Shown: in pieces, positions 14,001 to 26,400 of the stretch
Layout: each line of letters starts with the position of its first letter
Position numbering within the stretch: position 1 is the first letter of the stretch
Origin: Onchocerca volvulus
Taxonomy: Eukaryota > Nematoda > Chromadorea > Rhabditida > Onchocercidae
Reading direction: 5' to 3'
Length of the DNA: 64,000 bases
NCBI GenBank assembly: GCA_000499405.2
Contig: HG738137.1
Span: 17,072,581 to 17,136,580 of the forward strand
Position numbers and translations under genes: made by a program
Notes under the pieces: model-generated
What the model saw: only the letters and a program-made list of their open reading frames with translations
Told to the model about the DNA's origin: nothing
Database searches by the model: none

Positions 14001-15546
14001 TTATCATTTATTGATAATTTGTCAAAATTTATCACCTAAATTTTAGATTGATGCAATCTTGGAAACACCACGTTTGTTGCAAAGATTAATCGAATTGCTC
14101 GATGAAAAGGAAACAATGCGTGCAGCATTACGAGCTCTCGGTAATCTGATAGCGGGAGGTGATAATCAAACTCAAGCAGTTCTCGATGCTGGCTTATTAC
14201 CACGCATGGTTTCTAACTTTTTAAATATTAATCGATCGAAGTTTTGTTTGAAACAAAAAAGAAAAACAACTTTCAATTGAGTTTTAAATGATCAAACAAA
14301 AATCTAAATCTTGAATAGCTCGCTATTAATCTAATACAATTGAAGCTGAAGTGTTAATCAAGATTTGGATTAATTAAATTGTTTATTCATTGATTTAATT
14401 CACTCCTAAATCTGCCTTTATAAGTTTTAAACTTGCATTGATAATGAAACGAATTGTTCGTTCATTTATCAAAAACCTTAAAAAGTATTACGAAACGTAA
14501 CAATGATAAGATTAGGAAAGTTATACATTGGATTATTAAGATAGGTCATCTTTTATGTAATCTGTAAAATACAATTGATCGATAGTCTTAATTCATCTCT
14601 TATCTAGTGGTAAATTAATGAAAATGAACTTATGAAATGAAGAAATCGATAAATATGCCTCAGATTATGCAAAAATGCTAAATCTCAACAATTCATGTAA
14701 TAATTTCCTTCGTTTTCAATCAAAATACCTATTTTACAGATGAAATTATTTCAAATTAATATGCCGGTGAATCAAAAACGTGAAATAGCATGGATTCTTA
14801 GTAATATTGCGGCTGGTTCACATCGGCAAATTGATTTGCTCTTCGAAACAAATGATATTATTGAAATACTTGTGGATGCATTTGATTGCGATGATCATCG
14901 TATTCGCAAGGTTTTCCTTCTCATTCCATCTTTTCATTAGCAATTTTTCACCTGTCCCAATTGAAGGGTTTCGTAAAATTTCATTTCAAATTTGCGACAA
15001 TTTTTCAGGAAATAGGCTGGACAATTACAAATGCTCTAACAGGTGCCAGTTTAAATCGATCACGTTGGTTATGTGGAAGTAATGTGCTTACATTAATACC
15101 AGAATTACTAAAAATGCATACCGAGCATGATTTGATTGATCGAACTCTTCATGCTATCGAATTGTTAATCGCAAAACGTAACGCCTATATTTTTTTACTT
15201 GAAAATTATCAAATCATTCAAAGTCTACGTCAAATTGTTCAAAGTGATAATAATCGATCTCCTATAAAGGTTTGTGACAATTAAAATTTTTAAATTAAAA
15301 AATAAATTAGCAATAAGTTTAATTTTTTGAGAGTAATATTCAGGAAGTGATCAGTTTATGATGAATTGATTAATAAATCGAGAGACATAATTACAAGCAT
15401 TTTTGCAAATGTAGAAAATCAGAAAATTCATATGGCTTCAATTTTTTCGAAAAATTTTTCAGACACGAGCGACAAGAATATTGGATAAAGAAAGCGATTA
15501 TAAAGCATGTCAAATTCCGGCCAATATTTATACATTAGTCCGTTAA
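11021..15546 (+). CDS. Importin-alpha-like armadillo-repeat protein lacking the IBB domain (10 exons, 455 aa)
   Basis: Importin alphas bind nuclear localisation signals through armadillo (ARM) repeats and dock to importin beta through an N-terminal basic IBB domain. Exons: 11021-11143, 12218-12292, 12681-12800, 13039-13152, 13371-13508, 13684-13803, 14047-14208, 14740-14910, 15009-15269 and 15463-15546; all introns are phase 0. ARM signatures appear in order: WALTNCA, WAIGNIA, WSMSQIF, WTIAYIA, LRALGNLIAG, WILSNIAAG, WTITNALTG. The W/N pairs that line the NLS groove are mostly kept, but repeat 4 has Q for N. The N-terminus (STTEEIKIVDEDDVD) is acidic, then goes straight into the ARM 1 helix, with no Arg/Lys-rich IBB. 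The protein is about 70 aa shorter than usual importin alphas. An unseen upstream exon cannot be excluded. AATAAA lies at 15587-15592. Confidence 0.9.
11144..12217 (+). other. First intron of the importin-alpha-like gene
   Basis: A 1.07-kb intron, much longer than the other introns of this gene. It contains homopolymer runs and a somewhat less AT-rich block (about 11520-11850) holding short unsupported minus-strand frames. No repeat family, RNA or extra exon recognised. Confidence 0.5.
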
Positions 15547-16413
15547 AATTTTTGACCAAATTATTATAAAAAAAAAAAAAAAGAAAAATAAATTCAGAAA
15601 AAAACTACTTATTCTCTTGGCGTTTAAACTGTATGAATGTAATTTAAATAAAATGGAATTCATCAATTTCATTAATTTTCTTCGCAATTTTAATAAACTT
15701 TTCTGATATTTTTATTTCAACCAACGGACACAAAAATCATAGACACATTGGCAACAAATAAAATGGACAATGATATACAATAAATAGATCAGAAATAGTT
15801 TGGAAAAGACAAATGTCTGTGAAAAAATCTGCACTTAAAATTAGCAAATAAATGAATTGGGTCATTCATCTCTTAAGATTTCAAAATTTATTGAAATTTT
15901 TTTGTATTCCAATGTTCCCTTTTTTCTTTTTTTCTTTTTTTTTTTTTTTTGCTTTATAAACTAGAACTTTCAATTTCATTCATAATATTTATCAAAATAA
16001 ATATTTTGTATCATATATATTTTAAAAAAAAGCGAAATGTTTTATGTTTGAAAATAAAAAGCAATCTTTAACACTTCGATAGCAAAATTTCTCTTATAAA
16101 ATTTATCAAAATTTTTATCATTTAATCATATGCAATTAATATATCATGTAAATTATATATTTAATCATAAAAAATGATAAAATGCTTGACATTTTCCCGA
16201 TGATATAAACATTATACATGTGTTACTAATCTGGAAGATACAAAATCCGTAAAATAGTAGCATTTCGAACTTTGTCTGTGATTAATTATGACGGTCAAAA
16301 TGCTGCAATGTTCAATCATTTAAATCGAGAACATTTGTGAACATTATTTGTCTGTCTCAAGAATTTTCCTTGAACAATCCAGTAGCTTTCACATTTTATC
16401 AGTTGGTGTAAAA
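15547..16413 (+). other. Importin 3' UTR and spacer before the PAN/TSP1 gene
   Basis: Two AATAAA hexamers at 15587-15592 and 15647-15652 are the likely poly(A) signals of the importin gene. The rest is AT-rich spacer. An acceptor-like TTTTATCAG ending at 16402, 11 bp before the ATG at 16414, could take a spliced leader for the next gene. Confidence 0.5.
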
Positions 16414-19400
16414 ATGTCTCTTCCAATAAATATCATCATCTTATCTCTTTTTATCACTTTATTCATCGGTTAGTAAATTTATGCTTCATATTTTATTAAA
16501 TTAAAGTTACATTATTATCTTAGTAGTTATGTATGTATTTTTTTTATATGGTCATGGTAATGAGAATTAGAAAAAAAAAAAAATTCTAAATTTATCTGTT
16601 ATCATTAAACTTGAAGCTAATTACGATGTAACAATATATAGTTCTTAAAAACGCTAATTACAGTATCTATTTCCTAAAAAATTATTATCATGACAAGTAT
16701 ATGATACTAACATTCCTATAAATATTTTTATATATGACTCAATTAATTTTAATTCAATTATAAAATATGATTATTTTAGTACAAAAACTGTTAACGTATA
16801 TTTTATGATTAATTCAAATATGCAATAAATAAGCAAATAAGTACAGTTTCAATTTCAGTCTATAAGTTAATTACAATTAATGTTGCCATAATAATATTCA
16901 TGCATTAGTACAACACGTATTTTTGTAGAATATTCCAGTAAAATAAACATGTATAAATACTATCATTATAAATATTTTTTGATATATACTAATTAATTAA
17001 TTTTTAAGTCTGCAGAATTAAAGTTATGAAAAGTACACTAAATTATTCTATTTTTATATTTATTCAATATACAATTCGCATTTATAAATTTCAACATAAT
17101 AAAATATTAATTTTGATTACTTTTCATCTTTTAATTAATAAACTATTTGTGATCAGTAATATAAACATCAAATATTGATAAAATATTCTCCTTCTTCCAT
17201 GTTTTTTCAAATAACATGAACAATATTTGAAATTAAAATTATGATTTCTTTTTTTTTTTTAACATTTGCAAAAGCATTTCTCGCCGCAGTTAATTAGCAA
17301 TGACTAATTAATTTTACTTTTACTGCAACAAATGCTTTAAGCAATATTATTTTAAAAGAACAAAAACAAAAAAGAAATAATAAAAAATAAAAACAGATGT
17401 TGCATTACAAAAAAGAGAAAAAGATGAAAATAAATGTTTCATTCTATTTATACAATAGAAAGAAATAGTTTTAATTACATAATTGAAAATGATAATTCTA
17501 ACGATCAAAACTTATAGAAGCCGATGAAAAATATCAACGGAAAAGACTGCCAACCAAAAACGGAAGTTTTTTAAATAATCATTCGTTGAACAATTCGATA
17601 AAATTGATGAAATTCAAAAAACGACAGGTAAATTATGAAGCATTATATTTTGTGGAGTGTATATATGGAAAATAATAGTACAATATTTATATTTATTGTT
17701 AAAATTAATGAAGTTTAAAAATAAATGCATTTAATGAAATTATGACAGTTATTATCACATGTTTAAAACGATTTATTCCTTATTTAAAAAAAGGAATAAA
17801 TCGTTTATTTAAATTATTTAAAAAATTATTTAAAAAAAAAAAGAAAAAAAAACTTTGGCTAATAAAGTTTTTTCGGAACAAATCCTTATCTAATCATAGT
17901 CTAGCAATGTATTATTATAAGCTGCTAAAAATTCAAGGATTTGTTGGTATTAATTAACTCCTTAGTTTTAGATTAATTCAATGAAAATAAAATTAATAAT
18001 ATACGACTTATCTTATTTTATGAAATTTCTAGTAATGGTTCAAAATTTTCATATAATTTCACATTATCTACAAATATTCCAGTAATATAATATAATAGAG
18101 TACTAGAATTATTTAAATATTAAATGGGACGGATTTCCTAATTTTCCTAATTGAATTCGTAAATAACATGACAAATTAAAAAAAGCAACACTGTCGGTAA
18201 AATCGAGATTTTTTATGATAAAATGATCAAAATACTTGGATAATAGAAATTTGTACTATTTCTCAATCAAATGAATCATTTATGCGTGTTTCATTCTTCA
18301 GTCTGATACAAAAGCCTTTGTTTCCTTTCACTTCCGATCTGTTAAAATTTGTGTGCTTTTGTATCAGATGAAAGGATGAGATATGGGATAAATTGATTAT
18401 TTGACTGAGAAATATTCGAAATTTCTATTGTACAAACGTTTTGATCGTTCTTTCATAATTTATTATAAAATATCTCGCTTTTACCAACATTCCCGACTGA
18501 AGAAGATGAATCCTTTAGAAGGAGAGGAGAGGAAATTTGAGGATTTTAGCAACATTAATTTGCTTGAATTCATCATTTGATAACCCTACTGATTCGTAGA
18601 ACGATCGATTATTCTTGCTTGATTTTTTGCATTGATTTCTCGAATGTTAGTAACTGAATTATTATTAGTTACTGTTGCTATTATTTGTCATTATTATTAT
18701 TATTCTTTTATTATTCTGTTATTTTACTATTATTTTATTAACGTTAAAAATGAAATTAATCATCAGTTTAATGCTATAAAACTTATAGAAAAGCAAAAAG
18801 AAAATTTCTTGAACTTTTCAGATTGAATCATTATGTAGTCGATTTCATAAAAATACCGCCTATCTTGGTGCTAAACCAATCTTTTCCTTAACAGTTAGTA
18901 CCATTCGACAATGTCGTGATACTTGTCTCGATCTGTATCCATATTGTGTAGCCGGTAAATTTGTCAGATTTCCGGAATTTGCATTTGTAAACAGATTATT
19001 ACTAATATCTGATAGTTATTGTTATCAAATTTATTGCAACAATTATTAAACTGATAAATTTTGTTTACTATAAATAGTTTCATTTTTAATGTAATATTTA
19101 TTTTAATCAATAATTAAAATTTTAGTAATATTCTATCAAATAACTATTCTCAGTAAACCATTATGCTATCTTTTCGACAAGAACAGCATTCATAAAGATG
19201 TTAGTCATATTTATCTATTTATTTTTCATTTTGTTTTTAAATATTAAATTTTATATATTATAAATAAATACGTATTTTGTGAAATGCTATAAATAAATCA
19301 ATATTTTTAAAAATACTATAAACAAATCGATATTTCTACAAAATAAGGATTCTATTATTTATTTAGGTTGTATTGTATCCTGAAAAACCATTAGCCAAAC

Positions 19401-22400
19401 ATGATATTATTAATACTATTGAAATTGTCGCTGATTGCCATGAATTTGATGCTGTACCACCACTTTCGGATACTTTTACAACATCATCTGACAAAGTTTC
19501 TCGAGCTCGAAGAGGTATTTTTAGAAAAAATTAAGCGAAAATATATAGAATTAATTGAAAACTTTTTTGTGATATTATATTTTTCTTTATGATTAGAATA
19601 ATTAAATGCTCTTTCTTTTTTTTTTCTTTAGATATTTCCTACGAATAATAATTAAAATGAATTATTTTTTAGCAAGCAATATTGGTAATCCTATCAAACG
19701 GAATGGATTATGGACCAGTTGGACAAAATGCGACAATAGTAAGACAAGTATGAAAAACTTCTGCTTTCAATTTGCTACTTTTTTATAATTTAAAATTTTG
19801 CAAATATTCATATATTTATTCATAAGTAAATTATGAGAAAATTCAAATTAATAAAATTTAAAAAAACAAAAAAAAAAACTCATATACATATTTAAAATTT
19901 TTTTCGAAAATTATTTTCATTCCATATTTTTATCTTTTATTTTTACAATTATGAATTAATAACTGATTATTGTGCTTTGAATTGAGATAATATAAGAAAG
20001 CAAATTAAGATTCAAAAATAAGCAGGAAAAAATTTTAAATTTATTATATCTATTTTTATTTTTTCGAATTTTATTTACTATATACATACATATCTTAAAC
20101 TTTCTTACTACTATCTTTTTCAATGATTTCCAATGAATATTTTCAGGGTATCAAATTCGATCACAATCATGTGAATATGGTCGAATAATTCAGAAACGGC
20201 AATGTTCCAATAAATCATCCTTTGAAATATCTCCTTTTCCATATTCATCACCATTTCATCCATATCCACCAGAACCATACGAACATCCTGATGATAAATC
20301 GTTAGAATTTTAGCTCTTGTATTTTCACTTACGATTAAAAAAAGATCTTATAAATTGATGAAATTTATCAACATAAATAATCACTCATATCATTTAATTT
20401 CAATACCTGAAAAATATTGAAGGAAGGAAGTGGTGAAAATTAAAATTCATAAATGTACAATTTTTAATTTATTAAATGTCTTCTTTTCTGAAGTGAGTGC
20501 AATTTTAAGGCTTGAATATCAGTATCGTTTAGCAGAACATTTGAAACAATTACAGAAATCACGAATATATTGTTGTAAACGACAGGAATGGTATCGTGAA
20601 CACGTACGTTTGTCACTGCTTAATACAAACTTTTAATTGAAATTAGATCAACAAAAAAATAAAGAACAGTTGTATTTTAACCTTTAACCATTGATATGAA
20701 TATAATTGCTCCTTTTTATTGATTTTTTTTTTTTTTTTTTTCAGGTAAACAAAAATTATATTGAAATTTGTCGACATTCCTGTCCACCATCTGACTTATT
20801 GAATATTGAACGAAATTTCGATAAACCATTGTATTATCAACAGCAGCAATTTATCCCTTCAAAAGAGTCCAGCCATATATCCTCTCAGAAAAATCGAATT
20901 CAAGAATACAAAGGACAGACTGAAGAAATAATGTCACCTCTTTCTGTCTCCTCGATACCTGCATATGAAACTAATGATGAGAAAAATGAACAAGAGCAAT
21001 CAATTGTAAAAAAACAATTATCGAGTTGGAATGATAAAAGTAGTTTAGATTTGCCTCAGGAAGTTCGAAAATCAACCAAAAATTACCAAAAAGATAAGGC
21101 AATAAATCATATGATAGTTGATGAGCAAATGCGAAAACATGAAGAAGAATATTTTCATCAATTGCAATCTCAACAAGATAAAATCACTGATGAAAGTCTA
21201 ATCAAGCCTAATTTAATTAATGATAAAGAAAAACAAGCACACCGGACAATTATCTCTCAGGGATATTATCGACATAATGAGCATGATGATAATTATCAAC
21301 CGCACCAACAACGAATACAAGATGATCCTCAGCAAGATGAATTTGTAAATGAGCATGGTGGTACTTTTGAAGAAAATCATTATCAAGAACATAACAGAGA
21401 TCATCATCGAGTACCTACAGAAAATGGTGATGCAGGAGAATCTGAATTTGATGGAAATGATTATGGATATGACTATGATAATCAAGACGAAACTCCAATT
21501 ACTGTTAATCATGAACAGACTTCTACTCAAGAAATAGCCAATAGTCAATTTCCACACCAGATTTATCCTTATGATACTCGTGATGAGACGTCAACAGTAA
21601 TGTCATATTTGTATCCTGATCAAGAATCATATCTAAATCAAAGTGAGCATGTGCAACATCATCTCATCGGTTCCTTAGTCGAAAAAGATCACAAACAGCA
21701 ACAAGAACAACCATATCATTTAGGAGCATCATTCGATGACCAATATCGCCAGGAAGAGGAACAACAGGAGCTTTCTAAACTCTCACCTGAAGACTATCAT
21801 CGCGAGCTAGAAACACAACCGCAACCTTCTGGAATCGAAAGCGATGAATACTACCACCGACAACAAGTACAACCACAACCTTCTGAGTTCGAAATTGATG
21901 AAAATAATCGATTGCAGCAACAGCAAGAATTCTCCACGCTTTCACCGGAAGACTATCGTCGAGAGCAAGAAACACAATCGCAACTTTCTGAATCCGAGTT
22001 CGATGAATATTATCGCGGGCAGCAAGCACAATCACAATCTTCTGAATCCGAATTTGATGAATACAATCGCCTGCAACAACAGCAAGAATTCTCCACGCTC
22101 TCACCTGAAGACCATCGTCGAGAGCAAGAATCGCAACCACAACTTCCTGAATCCGAACTCGATGAGTACTACCGTCGACAACAAGCACAGCAAGTTCAAC
22201 CACAACCTTCTGAATCCGAACCCGATGAGTACTACCGTCGACAGCAAGCACAGCAAATTCAACCACAACCTTCTGAATCCGAACTCGATGAATACTACCG
22301 TCGACAGCAAGCACAGCAAGTTCAACCACAACCTTCTGAATCCGAACTCGACGAGTACTACCGTCGACAACAAGCACAAGAAACACCACAGCTTTCTTTT

Positions 22401-23403
22401 TCACCATCTGATGATTATTATCGCCAGCAACAGCAACAGTACATTGCAGATGCTCATCAGGATGGTAGGGATGTGCCATATTATCCTGATACCAGCAGAT
22501 ATCTGTATCAAGGTCAGCCATCTTCAAATACGCAAGATTTTTGTATATTTTTTGATGAGTACTACCGTCAACAACAAACACTGCAAGTACAACCACAGCC
22601 TTCTGAATCCGAACTCCAGCAAGTTCAACCACAACCTTCTGAATCCGAACTCGATGAGTACTACCGTCGACAACAAGCACAAGAAATACAACCACAACCT
22701 TCTGAATCCGAACTCGATGAGTACTACCGTCGACAGCAAGCACAGCAAATTCAACCACAACCTTCTGAATCCGAACTCGATGAATACTACCGTCGACAAC
22801 AAGCACAGCAAGTTCAACCACAACCTTCTGAATCCGAACTCGATGAGTACTACCGTCGACAACAAGCACAAGAAACACCACAGCTTTCTTTTTCACCATC
22901 TGATGATTATTATCGCCAGCAACAGCAACAGTACATTGCAGATGCTCATCAGGATGGTAGGGATGTGCCATATTATCCTGATACCAGCAGATATCTGTAT
23001 CAAGGTCAGCCATCTTCAAATACGCAAGATTTTTGTATATTTTTTGGTAACTTTTTCCCTTTTAAATGTGTATTTCATTTTATTATAACTTTTAACTATA
23101 GTTTACTTTATCTGAATCCAAATACTTAACAAATTAAATTTTAAATAATATTATCTATCTTTCTTCTTTAATAAAATGTTTAATGCCGATTAAATTGGAA
23201 CTACTCACTTCATTGTAGAATGGAATCCGTGGACAACGTGGTCCATCTGTCCGATTACGTGTGGTGATAGTGTACAAACAAGACAACGAACATGTCGCAC
23301 CGGAAGCTACTGTTACGGTGAAACAATTCAGCATCGACCGTGTCATTTCAGACCATGTGGCATACGAACCGAATGGAGCGATTGGTGTGAATGTGTTGAT
23401 TAA
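16414..23403 (+). CDS. Secreted PAN/apple + thrombospondin-1 protein with Gln/Glu/Tyr-rich repeat array (about 1092 aa)
   Basis: Model exons: 16414-16468 (hydrophobic signal peptide, about 18 aa), 17518-17627, 18822-18986, 19367-19514, 19673-19738, 20147-20300, 20510-20603, 20745-23046 and 23219-23403; phases match throughout. A PAN/apple-like module spans exons 3-4 (LCSRFHKNTAYLGAKP, then CRDTCLDLYPYC and CHEF). Exons 5-6 hold a divergent first TSP1 (LWTSWTKC, then SQSCEYG). Exon 8 is 767 codons, low complexity, rich in Q/E/Y/S/P, with 21-aa repeats around ESELDEYYRRQQAQQ. The last exon has a good six-cysteine TSP1 (WNPWTTWSICPITCG, RQRTC) and then a truncated WSDWCECVD. The 3' end of exon 3 is uncertain (18954 plus a small extra exon is the alternative). 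Splicing at 20300 avoids an in-frame TAG at 20311. TSP1 and PAN modules mediate protein or glycan binding in extracellular matrix. The family is nematode-like, but no orthologue is recognised. Confidence 0.75.
17766..17806. repeat. Perfect 16-bp inverted repeat (hairpin) in intron
   Basis: Arms AAACGATTTATTCCTT (17766-17781) and its exact reverse complement (17791-17806) flank a 9-nt AT loop. It lies in the second intron of the PAN/TSP1 gene, on the transcribed strand. Function unknown. Confidence 0.8.
18186..18499. repeat. Long imperfect inverted repeat (foldback / MITE-like element) in intron 2 of the PAN/TSP1 gene
   Basis: The left arm (about 18186-18315) and right arm (18355 to about 18499) are reverse complements over roughly 130 bp around a 39-nt spacer. 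The innermost 14 bp (TCTGATACAAAAGC and its complement) are perfect. Further out, matching blocks include AATAGAAATTT, GATCAAAA and GGTAAAA. This shape fits a foldback or miniature inverted-repeat transposable element, or a transcribed long hairpin. No transposase and no clear target-site duplication were identified. Confidence 0.7.
21775..23046 (+). repeat. In-frame 63-bp (21-aa) repeat array with a 492-bp higher-order duplication
   Basis: Tandem copies of a 63-bp unit encode variants of ESELDEYYRRQQAQQVQPQPS. A larger 492-bp unit is duplicated: the segment 22381-22554 recurs as 22873-23046 with no difference seen over 174 bp. The older part (21775-22140) is more diverged and has an extra motif (FSTLSPEDYRREQE). 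The period is a multiple of three, so other frames and the opposite strand also stay open. Confidence 0.9.
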
Positions 23404-26400
23404 AATTTAAAAAATATGAAAAATACTCTTGTTTTTTACTTTTTCCAAATATACACACTTTTACTTTTTTTTTTATTCTATCACAATTGATCATTGATTG
23501 CAATTTTCCATTTTCGATTAAATTAAGTAAAAATTCGATCTTTTCTTTTTACTTCACTTTTTCCTTGCATAATATGTAAAACATATGTTATGTAAAACGT
23601 CATGTTTAACTGCCATGTTATTTTGCATTTGCAATGCACTTTTTTTTTGTTCTTAAATTGTCATTATTGAATTTTCCATCTACCTTTTTTCCTGCTAAAC
23701 TTTTGTCTAATTTTATATGCATCCATAATGCTTTGCTATTTCGCTTTGCAAAGAAGAAAAGATGAATAAAAATAATTTGAAATTGATCTAGGCTTGATAA
23801 AGTCATTGTCCAACCTTGTAGTATTCATAGTTCAAAAAAAATTGAACTGTTCATGTGATCTTTGGTTATCATACAAGCTTTTATCGTTAAATTACATTCT
23901 TCATACGGAATGTACAACGCTAAATAAGGAATTTTAGCATTATGTTTCCAGCAAATCTGTAATTCTGAATTGCTTTGAATTTTATAGATGCACATTTTCG
24001 AAAATAATAGTTAATCGAGACGGAAACAGTATTAAGGAAAAAAATCTGAATGATTTGTAACTTGGATTGTAGATTGATTGGATTGAAAATTGCTTCTTGC
24101 TATTGTGACTTTGCTAGGTCAGCAATAGGCTTTTTTGGGTTTATATGATATAATACACGAAATCGACCTTATACAATCGTTTCATGCTAAATTGTCGCTT
24201 GTGCTGTCATTGAAATCGTTTTGGTATTTGATTGGAGCTGAATTGCCGCTGTTATTTATGTTAAAAACTGCTGTTGAAAAGACTGCTCGCTTTGAAAATG
24301 TTAGTGTTGAAAGACCGCCCGTTTTGAAGAGCAATGTTGACGAGATTGATGTTGGAAAAATTGGAAAAAAAAGCAGTGTTGACGAGATTGGTGTTAAAAA
24401 AAAAAAATATTTCCAGACTATCTATTATTATTTATTATCGCTCAGGTAATCCGTTTGATGAATATCATTGGCATTGATTTAACAATCATACTAAGGAACA
24501 TTAAAATGTTGCAAAAACTGTTCGCGTTGAAGACGTCGTGTAGCTGCCACGAAAATACCCTTTTGATATGGATAATCCTTTATCTTGATAGTGGACAGAG
24601 GCTTACAACACATTAGTAATACAGAAGATTGAATATAAGGACTACGGATAAAATGGACAATTCTTATAAGCCTCAGTCCTTATAATATTATTGACATTTA
24701 ACATCCTAAAATTTCACACGATGTCCGTGAGCTCTCTTAGCAAATCGGAAGATGAGAGAATAAAGGCCTTTGTGCTCAGATATAGATAAATGACTCTGCC
24801 TGAGAAATTTGAAAAAAAATGCGATAATATTTTTGAAAACTTTTCGCAATTGAATCTGTTTTAAGAGAATTTGTAGCATTAGATGAATGCTAAATAATGT
24901 TAGATATTTGATAGATTTGAATTAAAACTTTAGTATCAGTAGGATGCTAAGACAAATTTCATATAATAATATTTGTACGAATTATTATTATGCGAATAAA
25001 TAGGCATGTTATTAAGTCATTTTAACAAACATTTTAGATGCATACAGAAACAACAACGAGATGGCGAATAGAAAGCAATGTTAAATTTGAATTAAAAGTT
25101 ATAAATAATTGAGCTTCTAGAAGAATAGGAAAATGAATGTTATGAATGTCTTGGACCAGATCTTGTGAGTTATAATATCAACCGATTCGTTGATACATAT
25201 GTTTCATACCCATTCAAGTCTTGATTCTTAACTAGGTTAAGGCGTATGCAATTTTATACAAAAATATTGTTAGTCTTAAAAATATCATTTTAACTAAATT
25301 ATACATTTAAAAATAAGAATGGACTATTTTATATAGTATATTGGAGAACTAGATAGAAAAAAAAAAAAAAAAAAAAAAAAAAAACAGCTAGATGCGCAGA
25401 TGTTTCTTCAATTATACCTCGAAATTTTTGTGTAATTGATGAGATGAAGAAATATGGTATCAGTTAATTTTTTATCACTTCATTATTTTCATCATCACAA
25501 ATTATTTTTTGATATATGTCAATCTAATAATTTTTTACCTGAAAATTTTCCACAAATATATTATCATCTTTTATCATATTAATTTCATTACGATAAAAAA
25601 GGATCTCAACTATTTTAGCTAAAAATAAGAGAAAAAGCAATTGTCATCAAAAATAATTGTGATTTAATTTGAAAAATATTAAAAGTATTGCGATAATACT
25701 TATTATTCATGGATTTAACATAATTCAAATCGTTTTCAGTTAGAAAAAAAATATTTGAAAAAACTTAAATTTTTTAAATTCACAGCTGTCATGCACATTT
25801 TTTTAAACTCAAAATTTCACCAGTAAAGTTGCGTGCATAAATAATTAGATTTTTTTTGCGAGAAAGCTTTTGGAATCATTTAACTATACAGGTTTTTCAC
25901 TATCTTATTTTATTCATTGTTATGTCTTATCATTTTCTTAACAATTTTCTAGCCTGAAATTTTATTTTAAATCGATAATTTTTTAAAATTATCGCATGCA
26001 TAGCCTCCAGGTTAATTAAATTCATTATTTTCATTTGTGCGTTGTTTTACATTTGCAATGTCTTTTTCTCCAATTAAAATTCTTCTAGGTTCTTACGGTA
26101 AAGCGATAAATAAAAATTATTTCTGAAATCGATAATTATTAAATTAATTAATCCAAGTTAATTAAATTCGTTATTTTGGTTTTTCGTTGTTTAACATTTG
26201 TTTGTGCCTTTTTTTTTTTTTTTTTTTTTTATATATTTCTTCTTCTTCTAGGTTCTTGCGATGACGGGAAAATTAGGATTATTCATAGGAAAATTCCAAA
26301 ATACTTTATTATATTGAAAATAATTTTTTGAATAATATATATTGATATAGTAGGATGTATATATGCTAATGGAAATTTACGTAGAAACCACGTCTTTAAT

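Noticed and set aside
20311..20313. TAG as the end of a separate PAN/TSP1 gene
   Set aside because: Possible, but the following exons have no start or signal peptide, and the join 20300 to 20510 keeps phase and gives continuous sequence, so one gene is preferred.
21775..23088. Two 414-codon open frames (plus frame 2 and minus strand) over the repeat array
   Set aside because: The 63-bp unit is a multiple of three and free of stops in several frames, so all copies stay open together. The frame that splices in phase to both neighbouring exons is the real one.
23859..23870. Match to the miR-9 seed region (TCTTTGGTTATC)
   Set aside because: The downstream sequence does not contain the complementary arm needed for a hairpin, so it is judged a chance match.
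24135..24449. 104-codon open frame in the large intergenic region
   Set aside because: No recognisable domain, no splice context, and a short internal repeat. Probably chance or a decayed repeat.
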